This document shows, piece by piece, positions 9,346 to 19,882 of a stretch of 64,000 nt of DNA (its first letter is position 1; every line of letters begins with the position of its first letter). The translations under genes and the position numbers were made by a program. The notes under the pieces were generated by a model. It saw nothing but the letters and a program-made list of their open reading frames with translations, ran no database searches and was not told where the DNA came from. The stretch is from Bombyx mori. Taxonomy: Eukaryota; Arthropoda; Insecta; Lepidoptera; Bombycidae. The stretch lies in contig NC_085135.1 of NCBI RefSeq assembly GCF_030269925.1, positions 10,292,753 through 10,356,752 of the forward strand. Reading direction: 5' to 3'.

Positions 9346-11747
9346 TATTGAGGTGTCACGTCCATCGCTCCCTCGTCTTCCGTCCCGCCTTGCGGCCCGA
9401 CGGCCGCGGCAGGAACTGACCGGCCGGCTGTATCACAGGCAGCCGGCCCTTCCTCTATATTTTTCTTCTTTTTTCCGCCACGCCTCCTCTTTGTGGAGGA
9501 GGGTGCGGAAAGACAGGACGGGCCCCCGGCCCGATGATCGGCCCGCCGCTTCGCCGCGTCGCATAGCACGCAGTGCGGTGCGGCGGCTGTGCAGGAGCCC
9601 GCCTTGTGACCGGGCTGGCCGCAGCGGAAACAAAGACCGCTGCGGTCCACAGCCGACGGGCACCTGGCGAGGCCGTGCCCGGTGCCGAAACACCGGAGGC
9701 ATCGCCAGGGGCGGGCCTTCTGTAGCTGCACGTGGGCTATCACCCAGCCTACGCGTAGCCTCCCTGGTGAGTCGGCGGGCCGACCTTGTGGAGGCGTAGC
9801 CAGGAGTGTGGCTGCCTGCATAGGGCAACGCGCCCACACAGTGAAGGCTCCAGAGTAAGAGCTTCGCAGCTCTCCTACCTTCACCTGCGTAAGGGCGCAA
9901 TTGCCCTGCGATGCAATGGCGGCGGCCACTTCCTCCTTAGTGGCGCATTCATCCAGGCCCGTCACTTTGACTTCCGCCATCTTGACGGGCCTGTCAATAC
10001 GCACCACTTCTGGGTCCGGCAGGATTTCGCGGAGCCGGGCTGCTAGCTTGTCAGCGACCGCGTTGGTATTGGCAGCAGGACACTCCAGCAGCCGGGCTCC
10101 GTTGGCGGTGTGCCGGACTCGGAGGCCACCCTCCACGCCTATGGCATCCACGTCGACGTTAGCGCGCGCCCGGGCCATCACCTCCCCATAGGTGAGGCCA
10201 TTTTCTTTGGCAGCCGGCAGCAGCTTCAATACGACAGCTGCCGACCGCGGTGCGCGCGGTTTTCTTGCCTTGCCCTTTCTCTTTCCCTCAGTCGCTGCTC
10301 GACCCACCACCTGGGGAGCGTTGACCGTCGGGACGGGACGGGGGCTAGGCACGTCCTGCGCCTTCTTTCGACCTCGCTTCACTACCGTCGTCCATGCTGC
10401 GTCCATGTTGGATGAGGCAGGAGGTAGTGGACGGGCCTGTGGGCGTTGCGTCGGCTGGGCGGCATTCACACACCCCTTTGGATTTTTGCGGCTTCTACCA
10501 GGCCCAGCCTTCGCAGGCTGGGGCGGGGCAGAAGCAGCAGCCTGGGGCCTCGTGGGCTGAACCGGCGTTCGCCGTCCAAAGGGCTTGTTCGACGCGGCCA
10601 TTTTGGTCGACGCGCGTGCCGAAGGTGCCACACCCACCCTGGTACTTGCAGCCCTTGTGGGTGCCAGTGCAGCTAAGGCATCGCACGGTGACGGCGCAGA
10701 CGCCTGGCGCTCGTGCGCCAACGGAGGCCTCGCGCGTTCAACCTTGGAAGCGCGGGCCTCGAGGATCGCAATTCGTTTCTTCAGATCCTCTATTTCTTTG
10801 TCCTTCTCGCTTTCCGGGGACGGGGGCGGCGGAGAGGCCAATCTACCCTGCTGTCCCAAGAAGCCGTCAAGGGCTGCACGCAGTTCGGCCATCTCCTCCC
10901 GCACCCGCACGCCCTCCGCTCGAAGCTCTGAATTTTCTGTCAGCAGTCGTTCCAATTGCGACCGCAGACAGGTAACTTCCTCCGTGCTAGTGCGCTGTAG
11001 AAATCCGTCCAATAGCTTCTCCACGGCGGCGGCCACGCACTTCAGTGCCCGCACGTATGTGCCCTTCAAGGAGCCTGATTTGGCCGCCACCATGGAAACA
11101 ATTTCCAACGAAATTTCGAATGCCTTCCGCGGGTCCGTTGAATCCACTTCTGTGAGGGAGCGGGTCAGTCGCTCAACCTCACCTTCCCTCACTAGACCAG
11201 CTGCTTTACGGCAGAAGGCCCCGGTCCGCACCGAGGTGGTGACGGCCGGTTCTCCGTAGGTCACCGTAAGGTCTTCTCGATCGCGTTCTTTGGCAGATGA
11301 CGCTGTAGCGTCCGCTGAACAATCCTCAACTGCCAAAAATTTAGCAGGCGCGGGCTCAATCTCCGAGGAGTCGGAAGGAGCGGGAGCCGCTGGTCGTTTG
11401 ACCGTCTTCCGCTTCCTCCGAGTCCTCGGATCAGCCTGATTCCGGCTCACAAATCGTCCGGTACTGTCCCGAGCAAACACTGGTGACTCTCGACCACTCG
11501 AAACGCAGCCCCTTGCAGAGCTTCGCGCTGAGCGCAGTGAGAGCGCACTGTCGCAGCGTTCGGGGTGCACGAATGGGACCCTCTCCCTTTCGCGGCTCGT
11601 GCTACCGCCCTCTTCTTCGTGGCAGTTGTTGCCCCCCCCAGAATACGAGGGGCAGCGTGCCTCTGATTGCTCAGAGGCACGGAGGGATTCTCCTCCCGCC
11701 AAGCGGGAGGTACCCTCCTGGGGTACTATCTCTTGACAACTGTCCAT
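9345..11747 (-). CDS. R1-clade ORF1 (gag-like), 800 residues, intact
   Basis: The protein starts at the ATG at 11747 (MDSCQEIVPQEG). It has a Ser/Arg-rich N-terminal third and a basic stretch (RKRKTVKRPAA near residue 115). A Leu/Glu-rich region near 260-345 is likely a coiled coil and is followed by a Pro/Ala-rich linker. Three zinc knuckles sit near the C-terminus (CLRCFGTGHGLARC, CFRCGQPGHKAGSC, CVLCDAAKRRADHRAGGPSC). ORF1 proteins of this clade bind the element RNA and form particles. It ends DVTPQ with TAA overlapping the ORF2 ATG by one base. No lesion is seen. Confidence 0.9.
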   Translation of the reverse strand: MDSCQEIVPQEGTSRLAGGESLRASEQSEARCPSYSGGGNNCHEEEGGSTSRERERVPFVHPERCDSALSLRSARSSARGCVSSGRESPVFARDSTGRFVSRNQADPRTRRKRKTVKRPAAPAPSDSSEIEPAPAKFLAVEDCSADATASSAKERDREDLTVTYGEPAVTTSVRTGAFCRKAAGLVREGEVERLTRSLTEVDSTDPRKAFEISLEIVSMVAAKSGSLKGTYVRALKCVAAAVEKLLDGFLQRTSTEEVTCLRSQLERLLTENSELRAEGVRVREEMAELRAALDGFLGQQGRLASPPPPSPESEKDKEIEDLKKRIAILEARASKVERARPPLAHERQASAPSPCDALAALAPTRAASTRVGVAPSARASTKMAASNKPFGRRTPVQPTRPQAAASAPPQPAKAGPGRSRKNPKGCVNAAQPTQRPQARPLPPASSNMDAAWTTVVKRGRKKAQDVPSPRPVPTVNAPQVVGRAATEGKRKGKARKPRAPRSAAVVLKLLPAAKENGLTYGEVMARARANVDVDAIGVEGGLRVRHTANGARLLECPAANTNAVADKLAARLREILPDPEVVRIDRPVKMAEVKVTGLDECATKEEVAAAIASQGNCALTQVKVGELRSSYSGAFTVWARCPMQAATLLATPPQGRPADSPGRLRVGWVIAHVQLQKARPWRCLRCFGTGHGLARCPSAVDRSGLCFRCGQPGHKAGSCTAAAPHCVLCDAAKRRADHRAGGPSCLSAPSSTKRRRGGKKKKNIEEGPAACDTAGRSVPAAAVGPQGGTEDEGAMDVTPQ

Positions 11748-12222
11748 TTCATATTTTTCCTTTATTATTTAACCAGGGGTGAGGTCCCCTGGGATCGGGT
11801 GATGCCCTTGGGACTGGACTCCCTCCAGCCATTCATCCCCTCACCGGGCATCAGAGCTTGGGATTGGGGTATTTTTTATAGAGGTTTGCGTCCTCGCGGC
11901 CCCGTGCCTTGGGGCAGCGGCCACCGTCCCCCACATAGTGGGGATTACGGGTTGGCCGGCAGTCTACCGAGTGCACAGGGCAACTCAGCAGACAGCCGCC
12001 CGACGCTCGATACGAGCTACCACGGAGCCACGCCGGTGAACCGGTACCCCCCATATCTGAGGGGCGCTCCCCTGTAGCCGAAGCCGGGGACATGGCAACC
12101 AGCGGCCAGCAGTCGCAGAAATGCAACGCCGGCTCACTTCCACGACAACGGGGCACAGGGTGCCACCGCTCACGGCATGCCGGCAAACCGGTGCCATCGG
12201 AAGCTGCACTCTCCAGAAGGAG

Positions 12223-12245
12223 CACTCTTCACTTAGTGAAGAGTG
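12223..12245 (-). other. 5'-UTR hairpin (11-bp arms) of R1-clade copy A
   Basis: CACTCTTCACT, one base, then AGTGAAGAGTG form a perfect palindrome. The related copy at 61124-61148 keeps a stem here with different bases. Confidence 0.55.
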
Positions 12246-12296
12246 TGGAGGGCGCCGATCTTCCGCTCCTCCTAGTGCTGATTTGGTCCGCGTCAT

Positions 12297-12441
12297 CCGA
12301 TCTCTTTCGTTGCAAAGCCTAACTAAACTATCCTAATCCTAAACCTTAACCTAATCCTAAACCTAGGACCTTAACCTACATCTAAACCTAATCCTAAGCC
12401 TAGGACCTAAACCTAAGAATCCTTGCAACGAAAAAGATCGG
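12297..12441 (-). other. 5'-UTR inverted repeat enclosing a degenerate CCTAA/TTAGG tract
   Basis: Arms 12297-12315 and 12423-12441 (19 bases, one mismatch) pair across a 107-base loop made of CCTAA, CCTAAA and CCTAGG-like units on the plus strand. These read as TTAGG-like on the element strand. The related copy has the same arrangement at 60986-61082 with a shorter loop. TTAGG is the insect telomere unit, but the tract is inside the element, not at a chromosome end. Confidence 0.7.
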
Positions 12442-12532
12442 ACGATACCTCTGGGAATGTCGCCCAGAGGATCCCGTGATCCGCCACCTACGGACGCGCC
12501 TGGTGGAAGTCCAGCATCTCCCTCGCAGACGA

Positions 12533-12567
12533 GACCCGCAGCACGCAATGATTGCGTGCTGCGGGTC
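12533..12567 (-). other. Perfect 17-bp hairpin near the 5' end of R1-clade copy A
   Basis: GACCCGCAGCACGCAAT is followed by one base and its exact complement. It lies 16 bases from the inferred 5' end of the element at 12583. The corresponding place in the copy at 60819 is diverged. Confidence 0.6.
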
Positions 12568-12583
12568 CCGTCCAGATCCCGGG

Positions 12584-12597
12584 AACAATGCGCCCCC
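12584..12597. repeat. 14-bp target-site duplication of the R1-clade element (5' side)
   Basis: Identical to 5472-5485. It marks the 5' boundary of the R1-clade insertion within BEL pol. Confidence 0.9.
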
Positions 12598-13672
12598 TAC
12601 GCCAACGCAGTGGCGGCAGGTTAGCATCCTTAACCAACACAAGGTCACCGACGTGAGGGGGACTGGTTCTATCCGTCCACTTAAAGCGCTGCTGGAGCAG
12701 ATGTAAATACTCAAGGGACCAACGTTTCCAAAAATCTTGGGACATCTGCTGCAACATCTGGTATCGCCTCAACCGTCCAGGCTTGATATCCGAGAGGGGA
12801 TACTCCGGCAACGCATTGAGTGGCTGTCCTATCAAGAAACGGCCTGGAGTTAACGACTCCAAGTCATTCGGGTCTGAACTGAGCGGGCACAACGGCCGTG
12901 AATTAAGTACCGCTTCAATTTTACAAAATACCGTGGTTAACTCCTCAAAGGTGAGCGAGGTTTGCCCTATCACGCGCATCAAGTGAGTCTTAGCCGATTT
13001 TACTACTGCCTCGAAAATTCCACCCCAGTGGGGGCATCCTGGATGACTGAAGGTCCACCGAATACCGCGACGAGAGAGGGCCGTTTCAATATCCACCTGG
13101 TTATTGTTCAAGAAATTTACTACATCCCGCAAGTAACGGTCCGCACCTACAAAATTCGTTCCGTTATCGGAGCGTATCAATTCGGGTAAGCCTCGACGGG
13201 ACACAAATCTATCCAAGCTCGCAATAAAGGCTTCAGTTGTAAGGTCGGCAACAACTTCAAGATGTACAGCTTTGGTTGAAAGGCAGACAAAGACGCACAG
13301 ATAAGCCTTAATTAACCTTACATTCCGCAAACGTGAAGCCTTGATCATGAAAGGCCCAGCGAAGTCCGTACCAACTCCAGAAAACGGCCTCATCTTCTTC
13401 ACTCTGTCTGGAGGCAGATCTCCCATCTGAGGCTGCATCGTAGACGCCTTAAGCCGATAACAGGGTAAACACCGGAAAAGGACGCTCCGAACCGTACGAC
13501 GCCCCGACAGAATCCAAAATTCCCTCTGGAGGGATGCCAACAGCGCATTGCAACCGGAATGCGAATTTGCGATGTGGCGATCCATCACCAACAGGTGAAC
13601 TAACTGGCTCTTCTTGGGCAGTAAAAGAGGATGGCGCGCCGAATAAGGTAAATTGGAGTTACTTAATCTACC
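12598..13672 (-). pseudogene. BEL/Pao pol, integrase domain
   Basis: The integrase would splice the element cDNA into the genome. Visible are the HHCC zinc site (HLLVMDRH to LPC, 13605-13460), then GTDFAGPF with the first catalytic Asp, SDNGTNFVG with the second, and HWGGIFEAVVKSAK with the Glu. The C-terminal segment GDLVLVKDANLPPLRW is typical of BEL/Pao. It joins the upstream RNase H frame only after a one-base shift near 13672, where one G appears to be missing. It is cut at 12598 by the R1-clade insertion; the last 36 or so codons are at 5364-5485. Confidence 0.88.
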
Positions 13673-16368
13673 CCTACTCGAATCAACCCCTGGCCGTCTA
13701 CAAAGGGGCTAAGACGAGCGATAGCTCCACGAAGCTTAGGGCGCTCAGTCCTTAGCGCCTTCAATTCTGAATGAAAGCTGGTGGCTTGCACAACTTCAAT
13801 TAATTTCAGCAGCGCCTTTTTCCGCTCGATGGGACACACAACAGGTGTCATATTGCGTTGAGACACCGACAAACGACAATTCCGAATAAACTTCAAAATC
13901 CAGGCGGTAACCTTAACCAGCTTGTCCAATGAGCTATAACGGTTGATGAGCAGATCCAAATCCAACCCCTGAATCACTCCTCGATCCTCGAACTGCGCCG
14001 GTGCAGCCACGAGACCTGGAGGAACTTCTATGCGAGAGGGAGGCCACTGAGAAGCCTTCTTGGTGAGCCACTGGGGACCCCACCATAACTGATGATCAAC
14101 TATTTCCGATGCTAAGCATCCCCGAGAAGCGCAGTCCGCCGGATTGAGCTCACCAGGCACGTGTCTCCATGTTAGAGGGACCTCAGAACCTTGAATCTGG
14201 GAGACACGGTTGGCCACGAAAACTTCAAGTGTATGAACCGAAGCCTTCAACCAGCACAACACTATCTGGCTGTCTGTCCAAGCATAGACAGTGTTTTCTA
14301 AATCAATAACCGACCGTAAACTAGTAGCTGTATGGTTTAACAACCTAGTCAACAGAGCGGCACCAGACAACTCGAGCTTCGGAATCGTCATGCGTGTCCG
14401 AAGCGGAGCGACCTTACTCTTAACTAACACCAACCGTATATCAACCCTTCCAGTTGAAGAAACCGTTCGCAAGTATACCGCAGCTGCGAATCCGCGTTCC
14501 GAGGCATCCGAAAACCCGTGGAGAGACGCCTTGTATTTGCCCGCAGGAACCAGCTTCCGAGGTATTGACACGTGGTTAATATCAGGAAGAGACGAGAAAA
14601 AGTTCAACCAATCCTTCAATAGGTCACCAGCAATCCCCTCGTCCCATGACAGGTTAGCAGACCACAGTCGCTGCATGAAGCACTTTAAGAGAAAAGTGAC
14701 AGGAGCGATCCAACCGTTTGGATCGAAGGTTCGAGCAATTGTGGAAAGCACCGTTCGCTTAGACCATACCTTTGGATTTTCCAACTCCACCCGATAGGTA
14801 AATTCGTCTTGAATCGGACGATATTGAATCCCTAGGACCGACAGCATGTTAGGGTTATCGACATTCTCGAAAAGATGGGGATCCTGTTGAAACTCCGTTG
14901 GCAAACCAGTCAACAACTCAGGACAGTTAGACAGCCATTTTCTCAACTCGTACCCGCCCCTGCTCAAAAGGCGGATCAGTTCATCCTTGCGTGATAAGGC
15001 CTCTTCGACACTGTCGGCGCCCGTACATACGTCATCGACATATAGGTCCCGTTCCAAAATGTCCGCAGCACGAGGGTAGTGCAACCGTTCCCTCACTGCC
15101 AGCTCCCGCAAAGAACGAACCGCCAAATATGGACTCGACCGCAACCCGTAAGTGTTCGTGTTCAGTTCATAAATTGTTATGGGCTCATCTGAGCTTTCAC
15201 GCCAGAAAATGAGTTGATACCGCCTATCTTCCGGATGAATCACCGTTTGCCTGAACATCATACGGATGTCTGCCACGAAAACGATTTGGTGCCTGCGGAA
15301 GCTCGTCAGTATGTCTGAAATGTCCCGGTTCAGCTTTGGACCCGAATGGAGACACTGATTTAACGAGACGCCGGAGGAGGTCGTGACCGAACCGTCAAAC
15401 ACGACCCTAATTTTACCGTTAGGAGTTTTCAAAACCGCATGATGAGGCAGGAAACAGTGCTCCGTAGCACTCCAATCTACCTTGGAAACCGACATGTGAC
15501 CTAAGGATTCATACTCCCGCATAAACTCTACATATTTCTGCCGGAACACCGCGTCGTGCCTCATGCGTCTCTCCATTGACAAAAGTCTAGTCTCTGCTGC
15601 CTTCCTCGAACTGCCTAGCAGTGGGCGATTCGCCCGAAAAGGAAGTCTTAACAAGAACCGGCCCGAATAGAGACGACCCGTATTATTCTGGTAAAACAGC
15701 TCACATTCCTCCTCATCCGGGTTAACTCGATAAGCTGTAGGAGGTTCTTCTAGTTCCCAAAACCGTTGGACTACTTCCGAAAGTGTAGACCCGACCAGAA
15801 AATTGTCCGATTTCCTCGCAGCGACCGGCCGGAACGCAGGACCCAACAATACATGCCCTAATTTTGTGTCCATTGCAACCAAACCCTCCGCATGAAGAAC
15901 GCGCTTCCCAGTCAGGAGCAGCTTCCCTAGTACATCCGCCCCAAGTAGTACGTCTACTGGCCCCGGTGTGTCAAACTTGGGGTCCGCTAGCCGTTAGTCT
16001 GAAGTCAATGACCGTATGTAACTGTTTACCTTCACCGGAGGGTGACGACCTATCACCTCAGGCATCACCAAAGCTGAGACTCTAAACTGTAAGCGAGGGT
16101 TAGGATTCGATGAGAAAATAAATGAAGTGTGACCGATCACGTCCGAAATTCTAACATTGCCCACTCCACGAATAGAATAAGAAGACTTGTAAATAGGATT
16201 GCCCAACCGTACTGCAAGGTTGCTCGACATAATACTGCCCTGTGCGCCGGAATCCAATAGAGCTCGAGCAAACACAGTGTTGCCATCCGAATCCAACACC
16301 CGAACAGAAGCGGTAGGAAGTAAAACAGCTTCTGGGGCTGGGGCAACACTGCAGTGAGCGGCAATTTC
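13663..16368 (-). pseudogene. BEL/Pao pol: protease, reverse transcriptase, RNase H
   Basis: Read leftwards, the aspartic protease comes first (ALLDSGAQGSIMS near 16260). An in-frame TAA at 15994-15996 follows. The linker and reverse transcriptase come next (AVLKTPNGKIRVVFDGS; catalytic YVDDVCTGAD near 15030). RNase H is last (GFSDASERGFAAAVY near 14490). All catalytic motifs are present, so apart from the stop and the frameshift at the integrase junction the domain set is complete. It is in the same frame as gag, separated from it by a TAG (16369-16371). Confidence 0.88.
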
Positions 16369-18033
16369 CTAGCGGGGACCCGGGCCCCCGCTATCCCGGT
16401 CGGCGCGCGACGGAAGGTCGTAGCGTGCCAGCGGATCCCACGCTCCCACATAAGGCCCTCGTTTCCCGTCCCGCCTCATATACCTTCGCGTACGATGGCC
16501 AAACGGGCCAAACACTGGAGGGAGTCGCTCCAGCGTCGGCCGCTCCCTCAGCGGAGGGGAAAACCGTACTTCTGAGGGAGGGGGAGACGAGTGAGCAGGG
16601 CTACTCGATCCAGCAGGCGAACACGGCCCCGCACGGGGGGACAACGTGGCCACCCCGGCGTAGCTAGTGGGCATCCGCTGGCACCCGCCCGCAGTACCTA
16701 ACCCGGCGCCTCCCTGCGAAGCCTCTTTCCGAGGGTCCACGACGCCGAATTGGCGAGGGCTACGACCGGTGCGCTCACCGGTCGGCGAGGCTGGATGACT
16801 GCGTCCGGATGACCTCGGAGTGGCGGCAGACTCCAGACACAGGATGGCATGGTGCCGACCGTCGCAATTAGGGCACAATTGTGGCTGTGTACAGACGCTC
16901 GCCGTGTGCGGCCCAAAACAAAAAAAGCACCATCGCCGCTGGGCAATGATGTTGCGTCTACCCCTGATGCGCGTCGACCGGAACCTCGGACAGGCGGCTA
17001 CGTCGTGCCCGCTCTCATGACAGAAGGCACACCGTGGGCCTCCCACCGCTGCCATGAGCGCAGTCAGTCGTTGAGACGGCCCCCTCTTATCCCCTCCCCC
17101 TCCCCTCTGAGCAACCGAAACGGCGTGGCCGGAAGCCGGCACACGCGACCCAGAGGAGGAGGGTGGTGGCATAATCTCGTGTCGGCGACTTTCGGCTTCT
17201 AAAAACGCCAGCAGACTGGCCAGGGTAGGCAGTTCGTCCCTACCTGCGTTGTCCTGCTGCTCGAATCGAGTGAGCACCTCAACCGGCAGCCTACCTGCAA
17301 CAATATAAAAGAGCAGATATTACCATTGGTCTACTGGTAGACCCAAATTACCCAAGGCCTTAGTGGCCACCGTAACTGGATTCAGTACCTCGGCTCTGAT
17401 ATCGGAAGCCCGAGAAAGTTTGGGTATCGCAAACAGCCTGGCCAGCTGAGCGTCTACCAACCGTCGTTGATTTTGATATCGGTCGAACAGGATCTGGCGT
17501 GCGACCGCATAATTGTCGTTGGTGATAGGCAAGTGTGCCACCAATTCACCAGGTTCACCTCGCAGCGCACCCCGAAACTGAGCCATCTTATAAGAGGCAG
17601 TCAAGTCCGACCGACCATGGACCAGGCTGTCAAACAAATTGATAAAGCCGACCCACTCGTTCAGATCACCGTGGAAGATCGGCAGGTCGATGGAGGGGAG
17701 GCGTGATATGACGCCTGACGAAGTTCCCGAACCTCCATTACCACCGGATGACGACTGCTTCTTAACATCGGCCACCCGTTGCAGAATGGCATCAGCGTAC
17801 TCCTGACACTGGTCCACGTCAAGACCGATGGCATGGATCACCTCCTTCTCCACTTCGGACCCCAAAGCAACGAGGTCAGACAACCGATCGTACACTACCT
17901 CCAACCGTTCGTGCACCTGAGACGCCCTATCGAGCAATGCCGCATCCCTATCTGTTCTGTCAACCAAAGCATGAGCTGATGCGAACCATCGGAGCTCACT
18001 AGTCACCTTCCCGCGAATGTAGGACACCGACAT
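16369..18033 (-). pseudogene. BEL/Pao gag with one internal stop
   Basis: The start is the ATG at 18033 (MSVSYIRGKVTSEL). The N-terminal half matches the BEL/Pao capsid domain (LPSIDLPIFHGDLNEWVGF, ILFDRYQNQRRLVDAQL). An in-frame TAA at 17320-17322 interrupts the capsid. The frame resumes and carries three Cys/His motifs (CAFCHESGHDVAACPRF, CFFCFGPHTASVC, CPNCDGRHHAILC), as usual for this family. It ends at TAG 16369-16371, directly in frame with the protease. That stop may be a mutation or a natural gag-pol boundary; no second copy is here to decide. Confidence 0.85.
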
Positions 18034-19287
18034 GTTACTTGCAGTTTACAACCAGACCAAAAAACAATTCAAAAAAAAAAAAAAAATTCAAAAAAAAAAA
18101 AAAAAATTAAAATTCAAATAACAAAAAAAAATAACAAAGGAATTATTTAAAGGAGTGTACGAGTGAGCCCACCAAAATATTCCTACTCCTAAGTATTTAG
18201 GTAACCTAGACCTCACCACTGTACCAAGGACACCCCAACAAATAAGAACAAACTTAAAATTAAAAGTTATAAGATAGAAAATTGCTGATACCAGGTTTTG
18301 AGTTGCAAACTAAACTCAAGCACACCTGGCCTCTAGACTATAACTAGAAGCTAGTCACCAAGCAGGACCCAATCAACAATTTACTATCACAAAGTATTCA
18401 CACCGTTCAACGGGTAAGTCAAATAACAAAATTAAAATTAAAAATTAATTATATGATAGCAAATTGCTGATAAAAATTTGTGAATTAATTTTCAAACACT
18501 GATGGCCTCAGGACTATACCAAAGCCAGTCACCAAGCAGGGCCCACAGTCAGCAATCCACTACCACAAATTCAAACAAGTAATTTAAATTTAGAACAAAT
18601 TAAAACAAATAACAAAAAATATATATAATAGCAAATTGCTGGTATAAGTTTTGAAATGACACTCATACACCGTTGGCCTCTGGACTATAACTAAGCTAGT
18701 CTCCAAACAGGGCCCAACCAGCAATCTACTACTACAAGTTCAACAAGTACTCCAGTTATATTCAATTACAAATGTGTTGCAGCTCAATTATACTAAAATA
18801 TAAGTAGGAAGTGAGCTACAATCATACACAAATTAATAATGAATTATAAACCCAAACTGTAATAACATTCAGATTGTTACACACAATTATGCTTAAATAG
18901 ATGTGGTAATCTACTGCTATGATGAGCAGAATTAACATAAATCTGTAGTAATAGTATGAAAATAGCTGACCACTGTAGCAGCTGTGTGCTAGGTCATAAA
19001 CTCAGCCAGCACAGCTGTCCAACTCACGTACAATTAGTCAGCTATGCGCAGTGGAAGCTAATAAATCAGTCTTACTATTACTAACTATTACTACTCACTA
19101 ATTTTCGTAACCAGGTGGATAGAAACACACTAAACGACCTGACCTAGGTCAGCAGAATGATAGTTTAAACAGAACCGAACCCTATGCCTACACTACTTCT
19201 GCTGACTAGTAACAAAATTAAGTGAGGTTAGACGTAAAAATGTTTACAATTCGTGGTAATTACTATAGATTTCACAAATCTAACCAC
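18034..19287 (-). repeat. BEL/Pao leader with A-rich tracts and three degenerate direct repeats
   Basis: I see no gene in this 1.25-kb stretch between primer site and gag. It has A-runs at 18062-18130 and three imperfect repeats, roughly 18275-18420, 18460-18585 and 18630-18745. They share the segments aaattgctg, ggcctc then ggactataac, and cagg(a/g)cccaa. Long leaders with repeats occur in LTR elements and may hold packaging signals. That role is inference. Confidence 0.6.
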
Positions 19288-19299
19288 GCTCTGCTACCA
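19288..19299 (-). other. Primer-binding site, initiator tRNA-Met type
   Basis: On the minus strand TGGTAGCAGAGC starts five bases inside the 5' LTR. It is complementary to the 3' end of initiator tRNA-Met as I recall it (GCTCTGCTACCA). It fixes the polarity of the element. Confidence 0.75.
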
Positions 19300-19304
19300 G
19301 AAAT

Positions 19305-19670
19305 TGTTCGATTCGAACCCAGCGACCTCGTGGCAGCCTAGGGCTACGGAAACCAGCACGAGGTGCGCGTCGAACATGTGCCGCGATTCGCGGCGCCGTA
19401 TGTACTATTTTAACAAAATATCATGCAATCACTCACCGGAACCGATGCCTTCGTCTTCTCACGCCGTATCACTTAGGGAGAAGGGTATAGGGCAGGAATG
19501 GATAAGGATTAGCGATGATACACAACTTTAGCGTAGACCGTCAATATACAGGTACCGTCCCGTTCGAGAAGCAAGACAAAGTGACAGATGTCAAATCGCG
19601 ACGGCACCGTCAAATCGCGACCCGTGTTGCCGTGGTAAGAATTCAAAAACTAACGGATTGGTTTCGAACA
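19305..19670 (-). repeat. BEL/Pao 5' LTR
   Basis: The 366-bp repeat partner of 4966-5331. It abuts the duplication CTTTC at 19671-19675 on the outside and the primer site on the inside. Confidence 0.92.
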
Positions 19671-19882
19671 CTTTCAATGTTATCTGTACTGCACTCCAGT
19701 GACAACTGTACCTTGTCGTATTCGGCGTATATTGATTCGATCTTACCACAGCGAAGCTGCAACTCGTTCAAATCCCCCAGGCTCAGCGACGACGCGTCCA
19801 AGTCGTTCACATAGTTGGAGAAAGCGGTCAATCTCCCTTTATAGCTCGCTCGTTTTCTAATGAGATCCTTATCCTCTGGCAT
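19671..19882 (-). pseudogene. Outer BEL/Pao element, gag N-terminus
   Basis: The frame starts at the ATG at 19882 (MPEDKDLIRKRASYKGRL) and is typical of the helical N-terminus of BEL/Pao gag. It runs to the CTTTC duplication, where the inner BEL element interrupts it; the continuation is at 4960 downward. The 165 bases upstream (19883-20047) are AT-rich and would be the leader of this outer element. No LTR was recognised there. Confidence 0.8.

Larger units (their letters stand above)
5486..12583 (-). mobile_element. R1-clade non-LTR retrotransposon, full length (copy A)
   Basis: A poly(T) run (5486-5507) marks the 3' end on the minus strand. The 14-bp duplication flanks both ends. The order is: 5' UTR of about 840 bases with several hairpins and a CCTAA-like tract; ORF1 (9345-11747); ORF2 (6107-9345); a 3' UTR of about 600 bases; poly(A). 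Three other partial copies are in the window (40184-41022, 57464-60818, 60819-61544). Unlike true R1, it is not in 28S rDNA but in the pol gene of a BEL element. Only one coding lesion is seen (ORF2 frameshift in a run of G). Confidence 0.93.
4966..19670 (-). mobile_element. BEL/Pao LTR retrotransposon, complete but disabled
   Basis: Two 366-bp direct repeats (4966-5331 and 19305-19670) differ at one position that I could find. They begin TGTTCGA and end TCGAACA, and are flanked by CTTTC. Inside on the minus strand are a primer site, a long leader, gag, protease, reverse transcriptase, RNase H and integrase. Lesions: three in-frame stops (17320-17322, 16369-16371, 15994-15996), a one-base frameshift near 13672, and a 7.1-kb R1-clade insertion near the end of pol. 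The near-identical LTRs suggest recent insertion, which is odd given this many coding lesions. It may have moved with help from another copy. Confidence 0.92.

Noticed and set aside
12316..12422. CCTAA-like tract as a real telomere array
   Set aside because: The units are degenerate and only about 107 bases long, and lie inside an element 5' UTR with matching arms in another copy.
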